From: Deltaproteobacteria bacterium
Lineage (GTDB): Bacteria; Desulfobacterota; DSM-4660; Desulfatiglandales; HGW-15
Direction of reading: 5' to 3'
NCBI GenBank assembly: GCA_016932235.1
Contig: JAFGDF010000193.1
Location: 1-60,308 of the forward strand
Length of the DNA stretch: 60,308 nucleotides
Below the pieces are notes generated by a model that was not told where the DNA came from, ran no database searches, and saw only the letters and a list, made by a program, of their open reading frames with translations. Shown here piece by piece: positions 17,453 to 25,750 of this stretch. Numbering within the stretch: position 1 is the stretch's first letter; each line of letters begins with the position of its first letter. A program made the translations under genes and the position numbers.

Positions 17453-18550
17453 ATGTTAAAAGATGTGAAAGCTGCGATCATTAATGAACCGAATGGCCAG
17501 TTCGTTATCCAAACCGTTGAACTCGATGATCTGCGAAGTGATGAAATACTTGTAAAAATTGAAGCCTGCGGCGTATGCCATACTGATGTCATTGCACAGA
17601 ATATGACTCCTTTACCTGCGGTACTGGGACATGAAGGCTGCGGGGTAGTGGAAGAGGTAGGATCAGCGGTGGACAGGATAAAAAAGGGAGATCGTGTGAT
17701 CATCTCAATACCCTACTGTGGCGACTGTCCATCCTGTGCTCAGGGAAAAACCTACATTTGTGATAAAGCGATGTCTTTAGGTTTCGGAGGAACTCGAATG
17801 GATGGAAGCCAGACCATTTCCATCAGCGGAAAATTTATCTCAAGCGCGTTCTTTCAGCAATCATCATTCGCCACCCATGCCATTACTCTGGCTCGAAGCG
17901 TGGTGCCGATAAAAGGAAATCATGAACCCCGAATGCTCGCGGCCATCCCCTGCGGGATACAGACCGGCGCAGGCGCTGTCCTGAATACTTTCAAGATCAA
18001 CCCCAAAGACAGTTTGGCAGTATTCGGGAGCGGTGCTGTGGGGCTAAGCGCGGTCATGGCCGGGAAAATCGCCGGTGCTTTTCCACTGATAGCCGTGGAC
18101 ATCGTTAAGCCACGTCTCGATCTCGCGCTTGAACTGGGTGCAACACATACCATTGATGCGAGCAAAGGTGAAATAACAAAACGTATTTTGGAAATTGCGC
18201 CCCGCGGCATTTCTTTTTCACTGGAAACCTCCGGAAATGAACAGGCTTTTAAAAGCGCTGTTGACTGCCTCGCCATGGGCGGCACATGCGGAATAGTTAC
18301 CGCGCCGCATAATGGCGAACCTTTCCCCTTTTCTCCGTTGAATCTCTTAGACCGCGCCTCATCCATCAGGGGCATACTATTGGGCGCTTCAGTTCCCAGG
18401 GTATTTTTACCCTATTTAATCGAGCTTAACCGGCAGGGCCGATTTCCTTATGAACGCTTAATTACTACTTATAGTTTCATGGAAATTAATCAGGCGTTTG
18501 AAGACTCCAAAGCAGGAGTTGCGATAAAACCTGTTTTGATAATGAATTAG
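17453..18550 (+). CDS. Zinc-dependent alcohol dehydrogenase (aryl/allyl-alcohol type)
   Basis: A 365-residue medium-chain dehydrogenase. The catalytic zinc site is in CGVCHTD and GHEGCG. The structural zinc set is CGDCPSCAQGKTYIC. The Rossmann motif is VFGSGAVGLSAV, followed by VDIVKPRL, where the aspartate indicates NAD preference. Overall it resembles benzyl-alcohol-type enzymes. GAAAGGAG before 17453 sets the start; 13 further upstream codons are open but not conserved. It would interconvert an alcohol and an aldehyde. It is followed by hairpin repeats and then TRAP system 2. Confidence 0.88.
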   Translation: MLKDVKAAIINEPNGQFVIQTVELDDLRSDEILVKIEACGVCHTDVIAQNMTPLPAVLGHEGCGVVEEVGSAVDRIKKGDRVIISIPYCGDCPSCAQGKTYICDKAMSLGFGGTRMDGSQTISISGKFISSAFFQQSSFATHAITLARSVVPIKGNHEPRMLAAIPCGIQTGAGAVLNTFKINPKDSLAVFGSGAVGLSAVMAGKIAGAFPLIAVDIVKPRLDLALELGATHTIDASKGEITKRILEIAPRGISFSLETSGNEQAFKSAVDCLAMGGTCGIVTAPHNGEPFPFSPLNLLDRASSIRGILLGASVPRVFLPYLIELNRQGRFPYERLITTYSFMEINQAFEDSKAGVAIKPVLIMN

Positions 18551-18566
18551 ATTATAATGATCTTCC

Positions 18567-18628
18567 AGGAGCCTGTCGGACTTTATCCGACAGGCTCCTA
18601 TGAAGATTTAGATTTTCATTTTTTTTTG
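18567..18628. repeat. Intergenic hairpin repeat with GATTTAGATTTT tail (copy 1)
   Basis: A perfect 14-bp stem (18567-18580 with 18586-18599) has the core CTGTCGGA/TCCGACAG, followed by AAGATTTAGATTTTC and a T run. It comes 16 bases after the dehydrogenase stop and can terminate transcription on the plus strand. Related copies are at 36787 and 52909, and further cores without the tail at 18715, 23858 and 48097. Confidence 0.7.
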
Positions 18629-18714
18629 GCGATATTTATTTCTAATCTTATTCATTGCAGCCGGTAAATGAAAAAATATACCTTTTTGAAATAAAATCGT
18701 TTTTTAAATCTTTG

Positions 18715-18749
18715 TAGCAGCCTGTCGGTCAAAGTCCGACAGGCTGCTA
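18715..18749. repeat. Intergenic hairpin repeat (copy 2, no tail)
   Basis: A perfect 14-bp stem, TAGCAGCCTGTCGG with CCGACAGGCTGCTA around a 7-base loop. It shares the CCTGTCGG core with the hairpin 148 bases upstream but has a different outer stem (TAGCAG instead of AGGAG). It lies between the dehydrogenase and the second dctQ. Confidence 0.65.
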
Positions 18750-18830
18750 GCGGCTGGCGTTCTGAATCGATTCAAATCATTTAAATCTACCTCTAGCAAG
18801 GTATAAACTGGGTCACGGAAACTGATTAAA

Positions 18831-19337
18831 ATGCACAGGCTATCGAGATTAAGTAATATTCTGGAGAATATATGCCGTTCAGCGGCCGGTATCTTAATGC
18901 TCGCCATGGCCGCTCTTGTTTTTGCTGAAGTAATCAACCGTTATCTTTTCTCCTCCAGCTATGAATTCGTACCGGTTATTTCTTCCTGGTTCATGGTCTG
19001 GATGACCTATTTTATGCTCGGCGCAATCATGAAAACCCGCCAGCACATCAGTATCGATATATTGCCGTCTTTGATCCCCGGAAATCGATTGTTTTATTTA
19101 CTGGCTTTTTTCGATCTGGTAAGCATTATTTTTTCATTGGTCTTGTGCTACGGCGCCCTGAAATACGACCTGATGGTCATGAAAACCAACCTCCATTCAA
19201 TATCAGTTCCTGGCATTCCGATATGGATTGTGCGTCTTTCGGTGCCTTTGGGAGGCATATTCCTCCTCTTTTTTTCAATAGAACATCTTATCGTGGATGT
19301 CCTTATCAGATCAAAACGGGATGGAGGCAAGGGATGA
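18831..19337 (+). CDS. dctQ: TRAP transporter small permease DctQ (system 2)
   Basis: 168 residues with four hydrophobic segments and the DctQ motif region (FAEVINRYLFSSSYEFVP). In this system the order is Q-M-P, unlike the P-Q-M order of systems 1 and 3, which points to a different lineage of TRAP cluster. Its last codons overlap dctM by four bases (ATGA). No strong ribosome site is visible. Confidence 0.88.
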   Translation: MHRLSRLSNILENICRSAAGILMLAMAALVFAEVINRYLFSSSYEFVPVISSWFMVWMTYFMLGAIMKTRQHISIDILPSLIPGNRLFYLLAFFDLVSIIFSLVLCYGALKYDLMVMKTNLHSISVPGIPIWIVRLSVPLGGIFLLFFSIEHLIVDVLIRSKRDGGKG

Positions 19338-20608
19338 TACTGACTTTTGCTGTCATCATTTTCGCTGTGCTTCTGGTCTCCGGAGCCCCCATATTTATGG
19401 CTTTTGCCATCGGAGGCCTCATGATCATTACACTTCACACCGGTCTGCCGCTCTATAACATAGGCATCTTCTTTTTTGATTCTATTGATAACTGGATCAT
19501 GCTAGCAGTACCTTTATTCATGTTCGCCGGTCAGCTAATGCTGGAAAGCGGGATGGGTAAAATCCTGGTGGATGCCTTACGCAGCTTTATTGGCCGCATC
19601 CCGGGAAGCATAGCCATATCGGCCATAGTCGCATCTGCTTTTGTAGGCGCTCTGGCCGGCCAGAACCTGGCAGTCTTGGGCTCTGTAGGCGTGGTGCTGT
19701 TTCCCTCAATGATGGAAGCCGGTTACGATAAAGGTTACAGTGGTGGGGTATTGTGTTCGTCCTCCCAGCTGGGATTTCTTATCCCGCCCAGCGTGGTATT
19801 TATCATCTACGGTTTTCTGACACAAACATCTGTTGCCAAACTGTTTATGGCCGGGATTATCCCGGGAATCATCTTGTCCATCATGCTGATAATAGCGGCA
19901 ATTTTCATCGCCAGGAAGCGCCGATTCCCTCCTATGCCGGAACTTACCCGCCAAGAAAGAAAATTCCTGCTCTTAAGGGCAATTCCCAGCCTTCTCATGC
20001 CGGTCATTATCCTTGGAGGGATATACGGAGGGGTCTTCACTCCTACAGAGGCCGCCGCGGTTGCATGTATCTATACCTTGGTTGTGGGTATATTCATATA
20101 CCGCAGCCTCACCTGGAAAAGAATCTGGAATTCCGCGATAGAGTCTGCGCAATTAACTGGCATCATAATGATCCTGTTCTGTGGTGTCATGCTTCTGGGG
20201 AGGGCCATGACACTCATAGGACTCCCGCAGACTATCGGCGAATGGGTTGTCAGCGGTGGCCTTACACAGAATTCTTTTCTGTTAATGCTCTGCATAGCCT
20301 TTGTTATACTGGGCATGGTTATGGACGCCTTCGCGATGGTGGTGGTGCTGCCGGTAGTAATGCCTGCGGTACGCCTGCTAGGTATTGATTCGATCCATCT
20401 CGGTGTGGTTTTTGTCGTTGCAAGCATGATTGGGACGATGACACCACCCGCCTCAGCGGCAATATACTTTACCAGCTCACTCTTTAATATACCCACCGCC
20501 GAGGCAATAAAAGGCGTACTGCCTTTTCTGGCGGTTATGGTCCTATTCCTGTTTATACTGGCTTTTTTCCCGATTATCTCTATCTGGTTACCCAGGATGA
20601 TGTTCTGA
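19334..20608 (+). CDS. dctM: TRAP transporter large permease DctM (system 2)
   Basis: 424 residues, about 12 membrane segments, with DctM landmarks such as GALAGQNLAVLGSVG, SSSQLGFLIPPSVVFIIYG and MTPPASAAIYFTSS. The frame is open from 19145, but the first 63 codons are out-of-frame dctQ sequence. The ATG at 19334, with GGAGG eleven bases upstream, gives the normal N-terminus MILTFAVII. It forms the translocation subunit with the DctQ before it. Confidence 0.92.
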   Translation: MILTFAVIIFAVLLVSGAPIFMAFAIGGLMIITLHTGLPLYNIGIFFFDSIDNWIMLAVPLFMFAGQLMLESGMGKILVDALRSFIGRIPGSIAISAIVASAFVGALAGQNLAVLGSVGVVLFPSMMEAGYDKGYSGGVLCSSSQLGFLIPPSVVFIIYGFLTQTSVAKLFMAGIIPGIILSIMLIIAAIFIARKRRFPPMPELTRQERKFLLLRAIPSLLMPVIILGGIYGGVFTPTEAAAVACIYTLVVGIFIYRSLTWKRIWNSAIESAQLTGIIMILFCGVMLLGRAMTLIGLPQTIGEWVVSGGLTQNSFLLMLCIAFVILGMVMDAFAMVVVLPVVMPAVRLLGIDSIHLGVVFVVASMIGTMTPPASAAIYFTSSLFNIPTAEAIKGVLPFLAVMVLFLFILAFFPIISIWLPRMMF

Positions 20609-20686
20609 TGTAATGTGTCTCTTTACAGGAGTCTGTCTAATATTTAACCCATTCATTTTAAACAAAGTAAAAAGGAGGATTAGATA

Positions 20687-21700
20687 ATGAACAAACACAG
20701 GACATTGATACTTTTTCTTTTAATCACGCTGATCTTTTTGTTTTTTTCAAATGCTTCAGGTAAATCAGAAAAGCCAATTGTTATGAGATGTGCCGGAGAA
20801 TTTGCACCGCCAGAGACTATATCGGTAATCCTCAAGGAACTGGAGGGGCCTGTTCTTGAAAAGACCGGTGGCCGTGTGAAATTTGAATACTACCCTGCCG
20901 CTCAGCTCTATACTTTCCCTGATGCTATGACCGCGCTACAGGCAGGGGATCTTGAGATGGGATTTAACGGTATGCCCATATCCTTTCTTGTTCAGGAATG
21001 GGATGTGATCAGCAATCTGCCATTCCTAATTGACAGCGGCGCTCATATGCAACGCCTTCAGGATACGGATGCCTACAAGGCGCTCTGCGAGCGGATGGAA
21101 GCCAGGGGCATTAAACCCCTGACCCATGTCTATCCTATGGATGAACAGCCTCTGTTTAACCGAAAGAGACCCATCACCAAACTTGAGGATCTTCGCGGGT
21201 TAAAATTTTCAGTAGGGCCAGGGCCAACCCTGATAGAAGCGGTCACCATACTTTCCGGATCAAAACCTTTGCACATACCAATACCCGAGGTCCCATCTTC
21301 TCTGGAGACCGGTATGCTGGATGCTTCGCCATTTCCCCGTCCGCTTCAGATCTTTATGGACCTTCCCAGGATATTGCCTTATATGACAGTGGTTCCTTTT
21401 GGTATGTCATTTCCCGTGGGTCTTGTCGTGAGTACTAAATGGTGGAAGACCCTGCCGCAGGATCTCCAGCAGACATTGGGACAAATTTTTCAAGACGCAA
21501 TGGAACGCTGGGGAAAGGAAGTCGTTACGGTAGGTGAAGAGCAATTCAAGATCTACAAGAATGCACCTGGAACAACCGTGACAGTATTATCGGATGAGGA
21601 GTTTGCGAGATGGCGGAAAGAGTTGAAACCGCTGTATGACAAACTGATGAAAGAACCGAATGTCCGTGCCATTATGGAGGCTGCTGAAGCTACGCGTTAG
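20687..21700 (+). CDS. dctP: TRAP transporter substrate-binding protein DctP (system 2)
   Basis: 337 residues with a signal peptide (hydrophobic residues about 8-22, cleavage near NASG) and the DctP fold. The usual arginine-containing strand appears as LRGLKFSVG, where the canonical Arg of the receptor family is replaced by Ser/Val, so the ligand may be bound differently. AAAGGAGG precedes the ATG. It is the last gene of the plus-strand block and ends facing the emo gene. Confidence 0.88.
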   Translation: MNKHRTLILFLLITLIFLFFSNASGKSEKPIVMRCAGEFAPPETISVILKELEGPVLEKTGGRVKFEYYPAAQLYTFPDAMTALQAGDLEMGFNGMPISFLVQEWDVISNLPFLIDSGAHMQRLQDTDAYKALCERMEARGIKPLTHVYPMDEQPLFNRKRPITKLEDLRGLKFSVGPGPTLIEAVTILSGSKPLHIPIPEVPSSLETGMLDASPFPRPLQIFMDLPRILPYMTVVPFGMSFPVGLVVSTKWWKTLPQDLQQTLGQIFQDAMERWGKEVVTVGEEQFKIYKNAPGTTVTVLSDEEFARWRKELKPLYDKLMKEPNVRAIMEAAEATR

Positions 21701-21716
21701 TAAAAGATTTGGAACA

Positions 21717-21767
21717 TCTCCAATTTGGTTGAAGAAAAATTACTGGTTTTCTCAACTAAATTGGAGA
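21717..21767. terminator. Bidirectional terminator between dctP (system 2) and the Etf:quinone oxidoreductase gene
   Basis: TCTCCAATTT plus GTTGA (21717-21732) pairs with TCAAC plus AAATTGGAGA (21752-21767), about 15 bp with one mismatch and a 19-base loop. It lies between two convergent genes. T-rich tails are weak on both sides. Confidence 0.5.
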
Positions 21768-21802
21768 AGAACCTTAAATTTAAAACAGTTTAAAGGGAGG
21801 GG

Positions 21803-23827
21803 TCACCGCAAGAATCTCTCAACAATCTCTGCAATGTCTCTCAGCTCCATACCCTTCGAATCGCCATTTACCTGAATGGCCTCTTGAAACATTAGAAAGC
21901 AAAAAGGGCAGGCGGTAGCAAGGCTATTAGCATCATTGTTTATGGCTTCCGCCAATCTTTCGCCGCTCATCCTGACGCCTGCCTCATTCTCTATCCACAT
22001 ATGGCCACCCCCCGCGCCGCAGCAAAAACTGTTGTTTCTTTTCCTGGGAAATTCAATAATATTTCCGAAAACCTCCTTTAAAATCTGTCTGGGTTCATTG
22101 TAGAAACCATTATGTCTTCCCAGATAACAGGGGTCGTGATAAATGATCTTCTCCCCTGATTCAGCGGATGACCCCTGGAGCCGAATTCTCCCATCCTTTA
22201 AAAAATCGTTAATTAATTTAGTGTGATGGACTACCTTGAAATCACCACCGAAATCAGGGTATTCGTTTTTTAATGTGTTAAAGCAATGAGGGCAGTGAGT
22301 AAGAATAAAATCGAAGTCATAATGCATCAGCGTTTCTATATTTTCAACAGCCAGTCTCTGGAACAGTCCTTCGTCCCCTATCCTCCTGACAAAATCTCCG
22401 CAGCATTTCTCATTGTTCCCCAGCATGGCGAATTTTAACCCGCTTGCTCTCAGTATTTTCGCCGTGGCCTGGGCTACTTCCCTCACCCTTTCATCAAAAG
22501 CAGCCACGCAACCAAGCCAGTAAATGCAGTCATATCTTTCCCCCTCTTTTGCGTTATCTATTCCTGCATTTTTTGCCCTGTTCTTCCATCTGACACCCCA
22601 GGGATTAAAATCTCTGGCCACCCTCTGGAGAGCTTTCTTGTGACCCCTATCGAAGATCCCTTCATAGACCAGCTTTCTCCTCAATTCAATAACCATCCCT
22701 GTCTGGTTATTGGATACAGGACAGCTTTCGACACATGCCCCGCATGTAGTGCACGCCCACAGATCTTCCTGGTTCGTTACCTCTCCTACCAACCCCTTCT
22801 CCGTATCGATCTCCGCCGTATCCGTACCTTTTCCGAGCAGCGCAGGCCCGGCCTGGAGCAGGTGCAGTTTAATATTCTGGACTAACTTTTTGGGGTTAAG
22901 GGATTTTTGTGTTGCAAATGCAGGGCAAGAATCCTGACATCGTCCGCAAACGACACAGGATAAGGTCTCAAGAAGCTGCTTTCTCGTAAAGTCTCTTATA
23001 CCGGAAATGCCGAAGGACTCGGCCGTTCCGAAATCAATCGGATCAAGGGCGCCGTTTGGTCTTGACGGGCGGAGAAATATGTTGATCGGAGCCGTTATAA
23101 GATGCAGATAGCGAGAATAAGATATGAAAACTAAGACGAAAAGAACAACCAACCAGTGCAGCCAGAAGAACGCGATATTGGCTTTTTGTACCGAGCTTAA
23201 ACTGATATCGTTGAACAAACGGCTCAATGAAAAGCTGAAGAAGGGGAGATTGGTTCCGAGTCCAACGGGAAAATTACCAAGAGCGATGCCGGTCGCCTCT
23301 CTGAACAGGTGAGTTATCGGGTGCATCAGAACGGTAAGAAGTATTATCAGGGCCTCGATTGTCTGCTCTCCTTTTAGTCGCGGTGGCCTTATGAGATATC
23401 TATAGATAATCCCCCATAACGCTGCAAAAAAAACAGCCAGGGCAACAATATCCATGATCCAAGAGTAATAGAAAAAGAATCTGTTGCTTTTTAACGTTTC
23501 GGAGATACCAAATCCGGCTCCGATAATTATATAGAGAAAGTAATAGAGGACGAATATGAAAAACCCCCAGGCTATCAGTGCGTGTCCTATATTTGACAAA
23601 CTCACAGATGTTATTGACTTGAACTGGCACCACTGTCCGAATACATGACCGAGTGTTGCCAGGAGACGTCTTGGTATGTTGTTAAAACTCCGACATTCTC
23701 TACCCAGCTTTACATGGCGATAGAGAATGTAAACACGGCGCAGGAAAAGTGCTGAAGAAATAACGAAGAGGAGCCAGAAAATAATGTATCCCGAAACTCC
23801 CCAGTAGTTTTGGTTAAGCGCTAACAT
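21803..23827 (-). CDS. Membrane Fe-S Etf:menaquinone oxidoreductase (EmoA-like)
   Basis: 674 residues. The first 270 form a NarI-like cytochrome b membrane domain with about five or six helices and histidines suited to haem. Next are two [4Fe-4S] motifs (CVVCGRCQDSCP and CTTCGACVESCP). The C-terminal half has two CCG (HdrD-type) domains, seen as EKCCGD/HCPHC and DPCYLGRH/SFCCGAGGG. Proteins of this make-up next to etfBA pass electrons from acyl-CoA dehydrogenases through EtfAB to menaquinone in syntrophs and sulfate reducers (the EMO enzyme). It lies 70 bases after etfB, separated by a hairpin. Confidence 0.85.
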   Translation of the reverse strand: MLALNQNYWGVSGYIIFWLLFVISSALFLRRVYILYRHVKLGRECRSFNNIPRRLLATLGHVFGQWCQFKSITSVSLSNIGHALIAWGFFIFVLYYFLYIIIGAGFGISETLKSNRFFFYYSWIMDIVALAVFFAALWGIIYRYLIRPPRLKGEQTIEALIILLTVLMHPITHLFREATGIALGNFPVGLGTNLPFFSFSLSRLFNDISLSSVQKANIAFFWLHWLVVLFVLVFISYSRYLHLITAPINIFLRPSRPNGALDPIDFGTAESFGISGIRDFTRKQLLETLSCVVCGRCQDSCPAFATQKSLNPKKLVQNIKLHLLQAGPALLGKGTDTAEIDTEKGLVGEVTNQEDLWACTTCGACVESCPVSNNQTGMVIELRRKLVYEGIFDRGHKKALQRVARDFNPWGVRWKNRAKNAGIDNAKEGERYDCIYWLGCVAAFDERVREVAQATAKILRASGLKFAMLGNNEKCCGDFVRRIGDEGLFQRLAVENIETLMHYDFDFILTHCPHCFNTLKNEYPDFGGDFKVVHHTKLINDFLKDGRIRLQGSSAESGEKIIYHDPCYLGRHNGFYNEPRQILKEVFGNIIEFPRKRNNSFCCGAGGGHMWIENEAGVRMSGERLAEAINNDANSLATACPFCFLMFQEAIQVNGDSKGMELRDIAEIVERFLR

Positions 23828-23857
23828 GGCTGCCTGCAGTTGTGATCAAACATGCTA

Positions 23858-23890
23858 GGGGGGATGTCGGTCTTTACCCGGCATCCCCCC
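23858..23890. repeat. Hairpin between etfB and the Etf:quinone oxidoreductase gene
   Basis: GGGGGGATGTCGG pairs with CCGGCATCCCCCC (13 bp, one G-T pair). The inner TGTCGG/CCGGCA belongs to the same core as the hairpins at 18567, 18715 and 36787, while the outer GGGGGG stem is unique. It lies within the operon and may set the etf-to-emo mRNA ratio. Confidence 0.5.
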
Positions 23891-23897
23891 GAAAAAG

Positions 23898-24737
23898 TTA
23901 TTTGATGGTTTCCTTGAGTTGATTAAAAATCTTCCTGGCCGCATCTTCAGGGGAGCCGTTGAACAGCTCTTCTTTTTCGCGTCCCAGCTCGCCTCTCATC
24001 ATTTTCAATTTATCCTGAATGGAAAGGGAGGATACATCCTTGCCCACTTTTACCCTGGGGCTCGGCTGGGAGAAACGCAGGGTTTTAATTAATCGATTCC
24101 CTTCTGTTTTTAATAACTTTGGCAAAATTAATTCCACCTTTCTACCCATGCCCCTGCGGTATGTCCTGCTGAAGGGGGCTACATACCCGGGCTCGTTGAT
24201 CCCTTCTTCGAGACCCAGAACAGCGGGTAACTCCAGGTTATACGTCTCTCTCTTGCCTTTCATAAGCTTTTTATGAACAACGATCTTCTTATCATTCACA
24301 GCTTCGATCCCTATGATTCCCGTTGCCGATGGTACACGCAGATGTTCTGCCAGGGCCGAAACCATAAATCCGCTGCCCGTATCTTTACTTTTGGTCCCGC
24401 AGAGGACCAGATCGAACCCGATTTCCCTCAATATTTCCGCAATGGCCAACGAAGATTTCCATGTATCTGCGTGTTGGAAATCGTCTCGCCAGATCCTCAT
24501 GGCTCTATCTATACCGTATATCAACGCATTTTTGAGAATCTCATCACCCTCTTCAGGAGCAACGCTAACGCCTATTACCTCTCCTCCCAGCTTTTTTCTT
24601 AATAATAGAGCTTCCTCTATGAGATGGTATCCGATATGATCGAGTACCTTGTATATATCGTGAAGCTGCTCAGATTTGATGTCAAACTCAACAACATCCG
24701 GTTCTGTGATTAATTTAAGGCAGATAATGATTTTCAT
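23898..24737 (-). CDS. etfB: Electron transfer flavoprotein beta subunit
   Basis: 279 residues, close to the usual EtfB length, starting MKIIICLKLITEPDVV. It has the AMP/FAD-binding GTKSKDTGSG region and the LPAVLGLEEGINEPGY strand typical of EtfB. It pairs with EtfA to carry electrons from flavin dehydrogenases. Its start overlaps the etfA stop by four bases. Its context, EtfA upstream and a membrane Fe-S oxidoreductase downstream, places it in quinone-directed electron transfer rather than in a bifurcating complex, although sequence alone does not exclude bifurcation. Confidence 0.9.
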   Translation of the reverse strand: MKIIICLKLITEPDVVEFDIKSEQLHDIYKVLDHIGYHLIEEALLLRKKLGGEVIGVSVAPEEGDEILKNALIYGIDRAMRIWRDDFQHADTWKSSLAIAEILREIGFDLVLCGTKSKDTGSGFMVSALAEHLRVPSATGIIGIEAVNDKKIVVHKKLMKGKRETYNLELPAVLGLEEGINEPGYVAPFSRTYRRGMGRKVELILPKLLKTEGNRLIKTLRFSQPSPRVKVGKDVSSLSIQDKLKMMRGELGREKEELFNGSPEDAARKIFNQLKETIK

Positions 24738-25714
24738 GGATCTCTTTTCGCATCCGATTCCAGAAGATTTATTAGCTTCGGAATAACTTCATGCATGTCA
24801 CCGATGATACCGAGTTTTGCGTATCTGAAGATGGGAGCCTGTTTCGCAATATCAAGGGCTATAATTTTTTTTACCCCTTTAATTCCCATAACATGCTGCG
24901 GGGCGCCTGAAATCCCGATGGTAAAGTATATGTCTGAGTTAAGCCACTTCCCCGTGGTTCCGATTTGCCTGTCCAGGGGGATCAGGCCTGTGTAAACGGC
25001 AATCCTGCTGCCCCCGATGACGCCTTGAATCAAATCCGCTAGCCTCCTTATTGTTTCCATGAAGTGCACATCAACTCCCCTGCCGACGCCTATAACAACC
25101 CTTGCTTCACAGAGGTCCAGTTCTGAGCGCCGTACTTCCCATTTTCTTATCAGCGTCGTAATTGCTGATTCCGTTTTTACTTCTTCACTTATAAGTTCGG
25201 GATTGTTCTTGTTCTTTTCTTTCGCATTCTCCAATGAAGACAAGTTTATCGTAGCCAGATAAGGGGAATATGATTCCCATGCAAATGCTGCATGAGCCTT
25301 TCCGTTGTAAACTGCTTTCCTGGCTATGGGTTTCCCGTCTTCGGATTCAAAGTCAATGCAGTTTGAAATAAGCCCCCTCTTCAGCGATGCCGCTGTCCTG
25401 GCGGCAACTTCCGATCCGGAGGGCGTATCCGCAAAAAGCAGGAATTGAGGGTTATATTTCAAAGCAGCCTTGTGAAGCGCCCGGGCTATCCCTTCAGGTG
25501 AAAGACGGGAGGCGATTTTAAATAGGTAGACTTTTTTCAGCCCGTACCATTTCAATTCTTCCAAAATTTTTAAGGCAGGCGAGCCAAATATCACTGCACA
25601 TGCTTCCGCATTAAAAATGCCGGCCGTCCTTCGCGACTCGGCCGCCATCATGTACGCTGTATCATCAGGAGATCCGTCTTCAGTTTCTATATAACTCCAT
25701 ATTTCAGGTAGCAT
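24734..25714 (-). CDS. etfA: Electron transfer flavoprotein alpha subunit
   Basis: 326 residues with the C-terminal FAD-binding signature of EtfA: GGSRIAVYTGLIP, QIGTTGKWL, FTIGISGAPQH, APIFRYAKLGIIGD. It forms the flavoprotein heterodimer with EtfB. It follows the flavin/Fe-S reductase gene by 36 bases on the same strand, which suggests that the reductase and EtfAB act together. Confidence 0.92.
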   Translation of the reverse strand: MLPEIWSYIETEDGSPDDTAYMMAAESRRTAGIFNAEACAVIFGSPALKILEELKWYGLKKVYLFKIASRLSPEGIARALHKAALKYNPQFLLFADTPSGSEVAARTAASLKRGLISNCIDFESEDGKPIARKAVYNGKAHAAFAWESYSPYLATINLSSLENAKEKNKNNPELISEEVKTESAITTLIRKWEVRRSELDLCEARVVIGVGRGVDVHFMETIRRLADLIQGVIGGSRIAVYTGLIPLDRQIGTTGKWLNSDIYFTIGISGAPQHVMGIKGVKKIIALDIAKQAPIFRYAKLGIIGDMHEVIPKLINLLESDAKRDP

Positions 25715-25750
25715 AAAAAGATAAACCCATATTGTCTTTTAATGAAAAAA

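Noticed and set aside
19753..20388. 211-residue frame inside the second dctM
   Set aside because: It is out of frame with a full-length DctM that has intact motifs; its Cys/His-rich composition is typical of a frame shadow.
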